NCBI RefSeq assembly: GCF_014127105.1
Contig: NZ_CP059902.1
Coordinates: forward strand, 2,389,001 to 2,453,000
DNA from: Devosia sp. MC521
GTDB lineage: Bacteria > Pseudomonadota > Alphaproteobacteria > Rhizobiales > Devosiaceae
DNA: 64,000 nucleotides
Reading direction: 5' to 3'
Shown here one piece after another: positions 1 through 9,227 of this stretch; the first letter of the stretch is position 1, and each line of letters begins with the position of its first letter. The notes below the pieces were generated by a model. That model ran no database searches. It was not told the origin of the DNA and saw only the letters and a program-made list of their open reading frames with translations. The position numbers and the translations under genes are program-made.

Positions 1-227
1 GAGGCTCCCTTGATCGCATGCAAATTCATGGCCATGCCGTCGTAGTCCGCCGCCAGACGCAGGCGTTCGTAATAGTTTTTGATGGTCGTATCAAAGAGAC
101 GCAAAATTTCGCGTTCTAGGTTGGGATCACCCAGGCACTGCTTGGCCAAATGAGCGCGGTCAATGGGACGCTTCGACAGCGCCTCATTGTTCTCTAGCTC
201 GTTCTCGTTGACTGCCCACTGAGCCAT
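1..227 (-). CDS. HPt (histidine phosphotransfer) domain protein, 3' part outside window
   Basis: Only the N-terminal 75 residues are in the window; the gene runs off the left edge. The start is the ATG at 227, preceded by a TAGGAG ribosome binding site. The segment ends in NLHAIKGA, the conserved helix of HPt domains, and His70 is the likely phosphoacceptor. The upstream part, with LGDPNLEREILRLF, matches the usual entry into an HPt four-helix bundle. HPt proteins relay phosphoryl groups between hybrid kinases and response regulators. The gene diverges from the GPR-like gene with about 350 bases between them. Family assignment is by motif; the partner kinase and output are unknown. Confidence 0.75.
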   Translation of the reverse strand, partial: MAQWAVNENELENNEALSKRPIDRAHLAKQCLGDPNLEREILRLFDTTIKNYYERLRLAADYDGMAMNLHAIKGA

Positions 228-574
228 AGTCGCACTCCTAGAACCGATCGAAATCGGCAAATACCCTGTGAACAACTTACGCAACGCCCATGAACAGGGA
301 ATTAAGCCACAGCTTTGCCTTGCTCAAACGATCAAAAGGTTAACGTTTTTCACTCAAAAATTAACCTTTGAGCAAGAAAGCGGTGGGTTTGCTTAAAATT
401 GAATGTAAGTATGCGCTTTAACCAGCGCGCGGCGGCGAGGGTTTGGGGGACAATCTGGGGCATTTGCATCGCATTGTCCCGTTGTGGCGTTGAGCTTGCT
501 AAGGGCTTGAACGCGATAACAACTCCCAAAATCCGCCGTGTTGCTGCAGTGCCGACGCGAGAGTTGTAAAGAGT
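228..574. promoter_or_regulatory. Divergent intergenic region with an interrupted inverted repeat
   Basis: There is no convincing gene in these 347 bases. The right arm TTAACCTTTGAGCAA at 361-375 is the reverse complement of a left arm at 320-343, which is interrupted by a few extra bases (TTGCTCAAA at 320-328, AAAGGTTAA at 335-343). The centre is AT-rich. The site lies between the divergent HPt and GPR-like genes, so it could be an operator or part of either promoter. No clear -35/-10 pair was assigned. Confidence 0.35.
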
Positions 575-3500
575 ATGGCGAAGAACACGACACCCCAGAA
601 CGATCCGGCCGCACTGGCTTTTTCGGCCGTCGAGGATGCGCTTAAGGATTCGGTGTTCGATTTCGAGGAAGGCGCCGAGCCTACTTCGGAAAAGAAGCCT
701 ACGGCCCCAGCCCGTTCGGAACGTTTGCGCGCCGCCGATAAAATCGCGCAGCAAGCTGGCGTTGTCGCCAACGACGACCGCATCTCAACTTCCAAGCTTC
801 TCTATAGCTTGCAGAGTCGTTCTTCAAACACTCCGACCTACCTCGCTCTCGGTCTCTCCCTCGTTTGGCTGCTCGCATGTGGCACCGCTGCTTGGCTGCG
901 TTTCGCGCCGCAGATGTCCAACTTCGGCCAGTTCATGGGATCGGTCGAATTCGTAGCACTGCTGGCCATCGTTGTTCTGCCGATCGTGGGTTTCTTCGCC
1001 GTAGCCACACTCTTCCGTCGCGCCGCAGACCTTCGCAATGCTGCATCCTCCATCACCCAAGCCGCTATGCGCTTGGCCGAACCAGAAATTACCGCCGCCG
1101 ATAAGGTCGCTTCGGTTGGCCAGGCCGTTCGACGCGAAGTCAACGCGCTTGGCGATGGTCTTGAACGTGCGCTCTCGCGTGCTGGCGAACTCGAAGTGAT
1201 GATTCACAACGAAGTCACCGCCCTCGAACGTACCTATTCTGACAACGAATCGCGCATGCGTGCGCTGATTGCCGAACTCGCCAGCCAGCGCGAAAGCGTG
1301 CTGACCAACACCGAACGTGTCCGCGAAGCAATCACCGAAAGCCATACCGGTCTGGTCTTCGATCTCGACATGATCAGCCAGCGTATTTCGGGCTCTATCG
1401 TCGATAGCGGCGGCAACCTCACCCGCGCGCTGGAAACAGCGGGCAACACGCTCAACACTGGCTTCAACGACCATGCGGACCAGTTCGTCCACCTCCTCGA
1501 AAACCGCACGACGGATTTCCTTGGCGCACTGAACGACAGCTCGCGCCGCCTTGAGAGTGGGTTCGACGAAAAAACCGCAGAGATGGCTAAGGCTCTCGAT
1601 GCACGTGCGCTGAACCTCAATTCTGGCGTTGAAGACCGCATCGCGCTGCTCAGCCAAGCACTTGACGCCCATCAGCAGTCCATCTCCGCGACGATCGACG
1701 CGCGCACTCAGCACATCGCCGAACGCGCGGACGTGCTCACCGGTGCTTTTGAAGACCGCACGAAGAATATTGCCGGCCTGATCGAAGCACGCACCACCAA
1801 CCTTGCCTCTGAACTTGACCTGCGCACAGAAGCGCTGTCGAACTTGCTCACCGACGGTGGCAGCTCGCTCCTCGAACAGCTGCGCATTCGTGGCGAAGAA
1901 GTCAGCGCCGCCCTCGCCGCTATTGGCGCACAGGTGTCGGGCGATATTTCCGGTCGTTCGACCGAAGCCGAACTGCTTCTGGCAACGCTCTCGCGCCAGC
2001 TTGATGAATCTGTCTCGATCCAGCTCAACGCCCTCGATAGCCGCTTGCAGTCGGCCATTATCGAAATTAACGGCGCGCTGGATGATACCTCGGAGCGCGC
2101 GCGCCTGACCGTTTCGTCGGCTGGTCGCGATTCCTTGCAGGACTTCGACAACCGCCTCACCGAAATCACCGGTGCGCTGGATGATAAGCTCAAGGCATTG
2201 GACGATGTTATCGGCGAACGTGGCGAGCAGCTTGTTGCGCGTCTGGGCGAACAGGGCACCAATTTTGCTGCGCGCGCAAACGTGCTGGAAATGGCCCTCA
2301 ACGCAGAGTCCGGCCGTTTCAACGACATCGTTTCGGAACGCACACGCGAACTGAGCGAAACCCTTGGCGCCAAGACACAGTTTGTTGCTGACCACTTGAC
2401 CAAGCGCGCAGAAGCGATCGCCGATGTACTCGACGGCCAGGCGACGCTGATTGCCGATACGCTTGACGCTCGCACTGGTCAGCTCAATGAGATGCTGATC
2501 AACCGTGCTACCGAAGTTGGTCAGACCATTAAGGCTCAGACCGACGAACTCGGCGAAGTCCTCGCGAACCGCACCGTCGAAGTCAGCGAAGCCATTCACC
2601 TTCGTTCGCAGGAACTGGGCGAGACCATCGTCACGAGCACCCAGGCGTTCGATCAGGCTATCGCCGGTCGTACCCAGCGTCTCTCCGACACCTTGGAGAA
2701 CCAGACCCGTCAGCTCGACGAAACCCTCACTATTCATACGCAGGGCCTCGACGAAACGCTCACAGCGCGTAGCGAATACCTCAACAATGCTCTGGGAACT
2801 CACGCGTCGTCCATCGACCAGAGCCTAGCCGTTCGCTCCGCTGAAATTGCGTCGACACTGACTGTCCGCGCAGCTGAAATCGACCAGAACCTGGCAGCGC
2901 GCTCGAGCGAAATCGCGTCGAACCTGACAGAACGCGGCTCTATGCTTGATCTCAATCTTGCAGCGCGTGCGGCTGAAATTGCTTCCACTCTGGCCGAACG
3001 CAATGCTGAGCTTGATCAGAACCTTGCGCTCCGTTCTGCCGAAATCGCAACTACCTTGGCTGAGCGCGGCTCTGAACTTGATCAGAGCTTTGCAACACGC
3101 TCGGCAGAGCTCACTTCGACACTGTCGGCGCGTAGCCAGACACTCGAACAGAACCTCGCCCATCGTGCAGCGGAGATTGCGGCAAGCCTCGCCACCCACG
3201 CTGGCGACATTGACCAGAACATGGCGCTGCGCTCGGCAGAGCTCAACAACACCCTTGCCGCTCGCGCTTCGGAGTTGAACGAAACCTTCTCCGGCCGCGC
3301 CGACGAATTCTCCACCACCATTTCTTCGCGTACGCAGGAACTGGCGGCAACATTGGCCGACAGCACGCAGAACCTTTCTCAGGCTTTCGATGGCCGTGCC
3401 GACGAGCTGGCAAGCACCATTTCGGCGCGCACCCAGGAACTGGCGGCCACTCTGGCCGACAGCACGCAGAACCTATCGCAGGCCTTCGATGGCCGTGCCG

Positions 3501-6500
3501 ACGAGTTGGCAAGCACCATTTCGGCGCGCACCCAGGAACTGGCGGCAACACTCACCGAGCGCACCGACAACCTCTCGCAGGCCTTCGATGGTCGCGCCGA
3601 AGCCCTTGCCGACACGATCACCGCGCGCTCGCAAGACCTCAGCGCCACACTGTCGGAACGCACCAACGCGCTCTCGCTCGAATTCGAAACCCGCACCCGC
3701 GACCTCGCTGGTCAAATCGACGAGCGCACCGGCACTCTTGTGTCGAACCTCGACGAACGCACCTACGAGCTGGCCAACGCAGTTCACACGCGTACCCTGC
3801 AACTCAACGAAGCTCTCGGCACCCGTACCCAGTCGCTCTCCGACACGCTCGCAACCCACACAGCCTCGATTGGCGAAACCATCGGCCTGCATACCGCAGA
3901 GCTGGCGTCGACCCTTGATCAGCATGGTGCAAATGCCCGTGGCAGCATTGAAAATGCTCTGCGTCAGGCAACCGACACCATGTCGGAACGTCTCGAAGAA
4001 ATGTCGCAGACGGTCACCACTAAGGTCACAGAAGTCAACAATGGTCTCGAAAGCGGCCTCGATGCTGCCATCGTTCGCATCGCCGACGCAGAACGCGGCG
4101 TAGCAGCGAGCATCGAAAGCGCCAGCATCACTGTCGGCGAAAGCGCCCGTCAGGCGGCTGAGCTCATCGAACACGGTGTTAACTCCGCCCGTCAGGCCAT
4201 CTCTGACATGGTCGATGAGCGCCTTGGCACCCTGCCCGAGGCAATCACTGCGCGTGCAGACATTACCGCAGAACGCCTGGCTGCCCTCAACGCGACCATC
4301 AGCACCTCGATCACCCAGTCCATGGCGGACCTCGAAGCGGGCGCTGACCGTATCGAAGAAACCATCGCGACCCGCATCACTGCGGCGGCTCACGCGATTT
4401 CGGACAATGTCGAGAACACAGCGACCCGCATGGACTCCGCTGTCCGCTCTGCACTCGACCAGATCCGTCTGGCCGCAACCAATATCGATCAACTGGTCAG
4501 CGTGAAGGCAGTGGATGCTGCCGAAGCAATCGAAACTCGCCTCACCGACATCAATCGCTCGGTGGAAGTGCACACTTCGACCTTCGCTCAGTTGGTCACC
4601 GAAAAGACCGGCCTGCTACACAACGCGTTGGCGAACCACGGCAATATCCTGCGTGATGCTCTCACTGAGAACAGCACACAGGCTGAGCAGCTGATGGCAA
4701 ACTCGACAGGTCGCATCCTGAGCGACGTGAGCACTGCCCTCAACAAGCTCAACGACTCCAATCTCCTGCTGCAGCGCGTCCTCGACGCTTCGACCGCAAA
4801 TCTGGCGAGCCTCGAAACCAGCGTGGCGCAGCAGACCGCGAACTACTCCAGCACCATGCGCGAAGCCATGGGCCAGACCGAACAGGCTGGCACGATGGTT
4901 GCCCAGCACGTTGGCGCCCTCCAGACGACAATTCAGTCGATGGTCCAAGAGTTTGGCTCGATCCTCGGCCGTCTCGACCACGAGGCCGTTGGCCTCAACA
5001 TGGCCGCGCACGCCCTCGACAGCTCCAGCACCACTGCACTGGAAAATCTCGAACAGCGCCGCGAGGCAATGGACTCCCTCGCGCAAAGCTTTGCGTCGCG
5101 TGCCGACGACATCGACGGCCGTATGCGCGTTTTTGCACAGAGCATTGCCGACACCGTCAACGACACGGAACGCCGCCTGATCGGTGCGCGCCGCGCCATG
5201 GACGAAGCCCTCAACGCGACCACACACACCGTCACCGATGTGCTGGCGAACACCACCCAGACCCTCACAGAGGCTCTGGAACAGAACAGCGAAAACGTCG
5301 CCAACGCGCTCTACACGACCAACGAACGCTTCACTTCGACCCTGAACAGCAATGTTTCGCAGGTTGATCAGGCCGTTCAGCGCGCCGCAGATGCAGCAGC
5401 AAATGTTCTGCACCAGACCCAGAGCCAAGTGCGTCTGGCGCTGTCCGAACAGGCCAACCAGGTCAACGCTGCTCTCGACGAAAATGCCAACAAAGTCAGC
5501 GATGTACTCGCCACAACTGCTGGCAGCGTAACCGACGTTCTGACCACGACCACGAGCTCGCTCGCCGACACAATTTCGGACTCTACCGCTTCGGTTCGCA
5601 ACGCCATTTCGACCAATGCCGGCCAGCTGCGCCGCGCTCTGGACGAAACCACTGGCGACGTGACCGGCAAGCTTGGTGAATTCCATTCGGTCGCCGATAC
5701 CGAAAGCCGCCGTGCAAGCGAAGTTCTGCAGGAAGCGCAGCAGCGCATGATGGTTGAGATGCAGCGCGCAATCGACGAAGCCACCCAGCGCTTCAACGAA
5801 ACCGCTCGTGCAATGCGCGAAACTGCCCGCGAAGTGGGTGGCGAACTGGAAGCGACCCGCGCCGAATTGGCTCGCAGCGTCAACGATCTACCGGAAGAAA
5901 CCCGCGCCAGCGCCGCCGCAATGCGCCGCGTCGTGGCCGAGCAGATCGAAGCGCTCAGCGAACTCAATGCCATCGTCCGTTCGCAGCCAGCGAGCCACGA
6001 CGTCGCTGAGCGCCGCGCGCCGAACCGCCCTGCCCCACGCCAGCCAGAAGCACCGAGCTTTACGCAGCGTCAGCCAGAACCTGCCCGCGAAGTTTACCGT
6101 CCGGAACCGGCTCAGGCGACCTTGGTTGACCCGATCCGTACCCAGCCGGTCGAGCCGCAGCCAGCACCAGCCCGTGTTGCACCGCGTCCGCAGCCACAGC
6201 CACAAGCGGCTCTGCCAACTGCGGCAGAAGTTGCCGCGGCCGCCGTTGCCGAAGCCGGTCCTCCACGGGACGGCGGTTGGCTCCGCGACGTGCTGCGTAA
6301 CGCCTCGGCCAAGCAAGCCGGTGGCATTGCTCCTCAGGGCCTTTCGGGCCTGACTGAAGAGATCGCCCGTGCGATTGATGAGAATGCACTGGCGGAAGCT
6401 TGGGCACGCTATCAGTCTGGTGAATCGAATGTTTTCACCCGCCGCATCTATTCGCTGACCGGCCAAGGCACCTATGACGAAGTGCGCCGTCGCATCCAGC

Positions 6501-6670
6501 GCGAGCCAGACTTCGCGCGCACAGCACAGGCCTATATGACCGAGTTTGAAGCGCTGCTGAAGCGTGCCGCCTCGGGCAATAACCCAGCTGCCGAAACCCG
6601 CGAGTATCTGCTTTCGGATCGCGGCAAGGTTTACACGACCCTCGCTCACGCCAGCGGCCGCCTCGCGTAA
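575..6670 (+). CDS. Giant membrane-anchored coiled-coil protein, growth pole ring (GPR)-like
   Basis: A 2031-residue protein with a charged N-terminal region and two membrane segments (about 88-108 and 124-146). A very long helical region follows, built from 11- and 22-residue repeats such as AEIATTLAERGSELDQ, then a Pro-rich linker (about 1810-1910) and a compact conserved-looking C-terminal domain of about 130 residues. The 22-residue amphipathic repeat is the pattern that gives such proteins apolipoprotein-like database hits. Size, two N-terminal membrane helices and repeat helices match GROWTH POLE RING protein of Agrobacterium tumefaciens (about 2100 residues), which forms a ring at the growing pole and is needed for polar growth and rod shape, and which was linked to Caulobacter TipN. 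The assignment rests on architecture, not on an alignment. The ATG at 575 follows an AAAGAG stretch. A strong terminator follows the gene, so it is probably monocistronic. Confidence 0.75.
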   Translation: MAKNTTPQNDPAALAFSAVEDALKDSVFDFEEGAEPTSEKKPTAPARSERLRAADKIAQQAGVVANDDRISTSKLLYSLQSRSSNTPTYLALGLSLVWLLACGTAAWLRFAPQMSNFGQFMGSVEFVALLAIVVLPIVGFFAVATLFRRAADLRNAASSITQAAMRLAEPEITAADKVASVGQAVRREVNALGDGLERALSRAGELEVMIHNEVTALERTYSDNESRMRALIAELASQRESVLTNTERVREAITESHTGLVFDLDMISQRISGSIVDSGGNLTRALETAGNTLNTGFNDHADQFVHLLENRTTDFLGALNDSSRRLESGFDEKTAEMAKALDARALNLNSGVEDRIALLSQALDAHQQSISATIDARTQHIAERADVLTGAFEDRTKNIAGLIEARTTNLASELDLRTEALSNLLTDGGSSLLEQLRIRGEEVSAALAAIGAQVSGDISGRSTEAELLLATLSRQLDESVSIQLNALDSRLQSAIIEINGALDDTSERARLTVSSAGRDSLQDFDNRLTEITGALDDKLKALDDVIGERGEQLVARLGEQGTNFAARANVLEMALNAESGRFNDIVSERTRELSETLGAKTQFVADHLTKRAEAIADVLDGQATLIADTLDARTGQLNEMLINRATEVGQTIKAQTDELGEVLANRTVEVSEAIHLRSQELGETIVTSTQAFDQAIAGRTQRLSDTLENQTRQLDETLTIHTQGLDETLTARSEYLNNALGTHASSIDQSLAVRSAEIASTLTVRAAEIDQNLAARSSEIASNLTERGSMLDLNLAARAAEIASTLAERNAELDQNLALRSAEIATTLAERGSELDQSFATRSAELTSTLSARSQTLEQNLAHRAAEIAASLATHAGDIDQNMALRSAELNNTLAARASELNETFSGRADEFSTTISSRTQELAATLADSTQNLSQAFDGRADELASTISARTQELAATLADSTQNLSQAFDGRADELASTISARTQELAATLTERTDNLSQAFDGRAEALADTITARSQDLSATLSERTNALSLEFETRTRDLAGQIDERTGTLVSNLDERTYELANAVHTRTLQLNEALGTRTQSLSDTLATHTASIGETIGLHTAELASTLDQHGANARGSIENALRQATDTMSERLEEMSQTVTTKVTEVNNGLESGLDAAIVRIADAERGVAASIESASITVGESARQAAELIEHGVNSARQAISDMVDERLGTLPEAITARADITAERLAALNATISTSITQSMADLEAGADRIEETIATRITAAAHAISDNVENTATRMDSAVRSALDQIRLAATNIDQLVSVKAVDAAEAIETRLTDINRSVEVHTSTFAQLVTEKTGLLHNALANHGNILRDALTENSTQAEQLMANSTGRILSDVSTALNKLNDSNLLLQRVLDASTANLASLETSVAQQTANYSSTMREAMGQTEQAGTMVAQHVGALQTTIQSMVQEFGSILGRLDHEAVGLNMAAHALDSSSTTALENLEQRREAMDSLAQSFASRADDIDGRMRVFAQSIADTVNDTERRLIGARRAMDEALNATTHTVTDVLANTTQTLTEALEQNSENVANALYTTNERFTSTLNSNVSQVDQAVQRAADAAANVLHQTQSQVRLALSEQANQVNAALDENANKVSDVLATTAGSVTDVLTTTTSSLADTISDSTASVRNAISTNAGQLRRALDETTGDVTGKLGEFHSVADTESRRASEVLQEAQQRMMVEMQRAIDEATQRFNETARAMRETAREVGGELEATRAELARSVNDLPEETRASAAAMRRVVAEQIEALSELNAIVRSQPASHDVAERRAPNRPAPRQPEAPSFTQRQPEPAREVYRPEPAQATLVDPIRTQPVEPQPAPARVAPRPQPQPQAALPTAAEVAAAAVAEAGPPRDGGWLRDVLRNASAKQAGGIAPQGLSGLTEEIARAIDENALAEAWARYQSGESNVFTRRIYSLTGQGTYDEVRRRIQREPDFARTAQAYMTEFEALLKRAASGNNPAAETREYLLSDRGKVYTTLAHASGRLA
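3284..3679 (+). repeat. Four tandem 99-bp units inside the GPR-like gene
   Basis: Units begin near 3284, 3383, 3482 and 3581, so the spacing is exactly 99 bp (33 residues, three 11-residue turns). The second and third are almost identical at the DNA level (TTCGATGGCCGTGCCGACGA in both), while the first and fourth have diverged. This indicates recent unit duplication within an older protein repeat. Confidence 0.85.
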
Positions 6671-6690
6671 AACAACACATAATCGAGATG

Positions 6691-6723
6691 AAAAAGCCCC
6701 GGAGAGATCCGGGGCTTTTTTTG
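6691..6723 (+). terminator. Rho-independent terminator of the GPR-like gene
   Basis: AAAAAGCCCCGG and CCGGGGCTTTTT form a perfect stem around AGAGAT, followed by further T residues, 21 bases after the stop codon. Confidence 0.9.
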
Positions 6724-7037
6724 GCACATCTGTGGCCCGGTGCTAGCACTTTTGGGCGTCAGGCGAGGCCCGGGCGTGGCTTTTTGGGGCCACGGCGGAG
6801 TGGCAACGTGTTGGCGATGCAGAGCAATTGGTGGTTTTTTGGGGGGCGGAGGCGCGACTGTCCTATGGGCAGGCAGAAGCACTATCTCTGGGAGGAGAAT
6901 ACAAGATCTGGGGAGTGCGGGGTTAAGTGAAGGGGCCGGGCCAAGAGGCTGATGGAAGGCCCCCTCACCCGCCCCAAGTGGGGCGACCTCTCCCCGTGGG
7001 GGAGAGGTAAAAAGAGGTGGGGAGAGTTAAAAGTGGC
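6724..7037. other. Gene-free region, G/T-rich, ending in a dispersed repeat
   Basis: No credible gene. The first 230 bases are G-rich on the + strand with no regular structure. The last part holds the palindromic repeat listed separately. Confidence 0.6.
6961..7015. repeat. Dispersed intergenic palindromic repeat, copy 1
   Basis: Begins CCCCTCACCCG and ends GGGAGAGGTAAAAAGA. The interior holds two hairpins, GCCCC-aagt-GGGGC and CTCTCCCC-gt-GGGGGAGAG. The same ends occur around 17715-17841 with a different interior. Repeats with these ends are familiar between genes in Hyphomicrobiales genomes (general knowledge, not searched). Confidence 0.6.
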
Positions 7038-8228
7038 TCAGAGGGATTTTGGGGGTTTTAGTTTGAGCGAAATCAGAACGCAGATCACCGCTAGGGCGCA
7101 GGCGACGACTGAGTAGAAGAACGCGAAACTACCCAACGGCTCCATGAGCGCGCCGAAGACGATCAGACCCACCATCGCGGCAGCCTGCGTGAGCATGTTG
7201 GAAAAGCCCTGCGCTTCAGCGGCGTTCTCTTCGCGGGTCCAATTGGCGATGAAGTGGACCATGCCAAAATAGCCCAGACCAAAGCTCAAGGCGTGCAAGC
7301 ACTGCGCGACATAGAGCAGCCAAACAGGCGGGCTGAAGGCCATGATGGCGAAGCGCACGAGCCCAGCGATTGCCGACACCATGATCATATTGCGCGCCGT
7401 GAACCGGCCGCCGAATTTTCGCCAGCCAAACATCAAGGTTGCTTCAGCTGCTGCTGACACCGCCAGCAAGGGGCCGATGTGATAGCTGCCAATACCGTTC
7501 TCGTGCCAGAGAAGCGAGGCAAAGCCACCCATGATCGCATTGCCCCCATTGACGAGAGCAAAGGCGACAAGTGGCAGAACAAACCAAAGCTTGAGCGAGT
7601 CTTTGAGGCGGCTGGGTGCGTTCTGATCGGCTGTGACGGCGGCAACAGTGAGCTGCGGCTCTGGGGCGCGAAAACGCGGGAGTAGGAATGCCAGAAGCGC
7701 ACGCGCGACGACCACAGCGACATAGAGATAGACGAAGGCCTCTGCGCCCCAAGTGCTCAGAGCAGACCCCATGATAATGGCAGAAGCGACATAGCCAACG
7801 GTCGCCCAGGCGCGAATGACGCCGAAGTCTGTGCCGTTACGGCGGGTCATGCGCACAGTGGCAGCATCGATCACCGGGGGAACGAGGCCATTGCTCGAGG
7901 CACACAGGGCCCAGACGAACAAAATGCCCCAGAATTCAGAGACGTAGAAGAGCGGCAAGGCAACCAAGGCCGAGACGATGGATAGACCTATCAGCGCCGT
8001 CCGCCAGTCATCGGCCTTATCAGCAATGCGTCCAACGACAACGTTGAGGATGAGCAGCAACAGGGTCGGCAAGGCATTGATAAAGCCAATTTGCTCGGCC
8101 TGAATGCCGTTCTCAAAGAGCCAGATGCCTAAGAAGACAGAAGCAACGCCACCGGGAAAATAGACGGTGAACTGATAGATTGTCGCGCGCAGCTCGGGAG
8201 TATCCCAGCGCGAAGCCAACGACTGCAT
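7038..8228 (-). CDS. MFS transporter, HcaT/MFS_1-like
   Basis: About 396 residues with a dozen hydrophobic segments, an inner-membrane major facilitator superfamily permease. The N-terminal half (YFPGGVASVFLGIWLFENG and the loop GRIADKADDWR) resembles the PF12832 group that includes E. coli HcaT and NupG-like carriers. The substrate cannot be told from sequence. An in-frame TTG exists at 8249, but the ATG at 8228 has CGGAG upstream and begins the better-conserved part, so I chose it. It stands alone: the LpxH-like gene upstream is 125 bases away on the same strand. Confidence 0.8.
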   Translation of the reverse strand: MQSLASRWDTPELRATIYQFTVYFPGGVASVFLGIWLFENGIQAEQIGFINALPTLLLLILNVVVGRIADKADDWRTALIGLSIVSALVALPLFYVSEFWGILFVWALCASSNGLVPPVIDAATVRMTRRNGTDFGVIRAWATVGYVASAIIMGSALSTWGAEAFVYLYVAVVVARALLAFLLPRFRAPEPQLTVAAVTADQNAPSRLKDSLKLWFVLPLVAFALVNGGNAIMGGFASLLWHENGIGSYHIGPLLAVSAAAEATLMFGWRKFGGRFTARNMIMVSAIAGLVRFAIMAFSPPVWLLYVAQCLHALSFGLGYFGMVHFIANWTREENAAEAQGFSNMLTQAAAMVGLIVFGALMEPLGSFAFFYSVVACALAVICVLISLKLKPPKSL

Positions 8229-8352
8229 GAAACTTGAACTCCGGCGCAAAACCGCGCCCCCAAAACCCTACATGAGCCGGAAGTTCAATTGACGCAAGGA
8301 GATTTTACGAGGTGAAGTCAGAGGTCGCCAAAAATTGATAGAGTTCAGTCGC

Positions 8353-9132
8353 TTAGGTGCGTTTTCGACCTGTCGTCGCTGTCATCTCCGTCCAGCGGAT
8401 AAGCTCAAACTCGCCGGAATGATTTTCAACGACGGCTGTGCAGCTTTCGACCCAATCGCCGGTGTTGATGTATTGAATGCCCAAGCGGTCGTGCATGTCA
8501 GCGAGGTGAATATGGCCGCAGATGACGCCATCGACACCAGTTTCCTTGGCCTCATGGACAAGGGCTTCCTCAAACCGCCCGATGACGGAAACGGCGTTTT
8601 TCACGCGCTGCTTGGCCCATGCACTGAGTGACCAGTATTGCAAACCAAGGCGACGGCGAACCCAATTGATGGCGCCGTTGACGCGCAGGGCTGCGTTGTA
8701 GGCCCAGTCGCCGACATGCGCGAGCCATTTGGCGTTCATCACCACCACGTCGAACTGATCACCGTGAATAACGAGATAGGTTTTTCCGGTGGCGGAGGTG
8801 TGGATCGTGCGCTCGACCAGCTCGATTTCACCGAAATAGGTGCCGAGATATTCGCGCAAAAATTCGTCGTGATTGCCCGGCAAGTAGACGACGCGCGCGC
8901 CAGCCTTGGCCTTGTCGAGAATGATCTGTACCAGCTGATTGTATTCTTCAGGCCAGTGCCACTGCTTGCCCAAGCGCCAGCCATCGACAATGTCGCCGAC
9001 CAGATAAATCATATCGGCATCGTGGGCGCGCAAGAAGTCGATCAATTGCTTGATGCGGATCGGTTTCATGCCGAGATGCACGTCGGACAGAAATAGCGCC
9101 CGGACATGTCGGGTTTGACGATCTTCGGCCAT
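8353..9132 (-). CDS. UDP-2,3-diacylglucosamine diphosphatase-like metallophosphoesterase
   Basis: A 259-residue calcineurin-fold phosphoesterase with all metal-binding blocks in order: SDVHLG (16-21), GDIVDGW, GNHDE, HGDQFD and GHIHLAD. This set and length fit the COG2908 (LpxH-like) family, which cleaves UDP-2,3-diacylglucosamine during lipid A synthesis. Many Hyphomicrobiales also use LpxI, so the exact substrate of this paralogue type is uncertain. No lipid A gene is adjacent, and the gene looks monocistronic. It is probably cytoplasmic or peripheral to the inner membrane. Confidence 0.8.
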   Translation of the reverse strand: MAEDRQTRHVRALFLSDVHLGMKPIRIKQLIDFLRAHDADMIYLVGDIVDGWRLGKQWHWPEEYNQLVQIILDKAKAGARVVYLPGNHDEFLREYLGTYFGEIELVERTIHTSATGKTYLVIHGDQFDVVVMNAKWLAHVGDWAYNAALRVNGAINWVRRRLGLQYWSLSAWAKQRVKNAVSVIGRFEEALVHEAKETGVDGVICGHIHLADMHDRLGIQYINTGDWVESCTAVVENHSGEFELIRWTEMTATTGRKRT

Positions 9133-9227
9133 AAGCCAGGCGCCCTCGTTTCAAGCAGAACTTATACTATCGCTGGTCGCTATCGCTGAATACGCAAAAG
9201 CAGGCAAGTCAGAATTAAATCGCCAGC

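Noticed and set aside
320..375. CtrA box
   Set aside because: TTAAC occurs twice, but 20 bases apart rather than in the TTAA-N7-TTAAC arrangement.
824..2803. Long open frame (659 codons) on the - strand opposite the GPR-like gene
   Set aside because: It is produced by the repeated codon pattern of the coiled-coil gene; no ribosome site, no domain, and the + strand frame explains the whole region.
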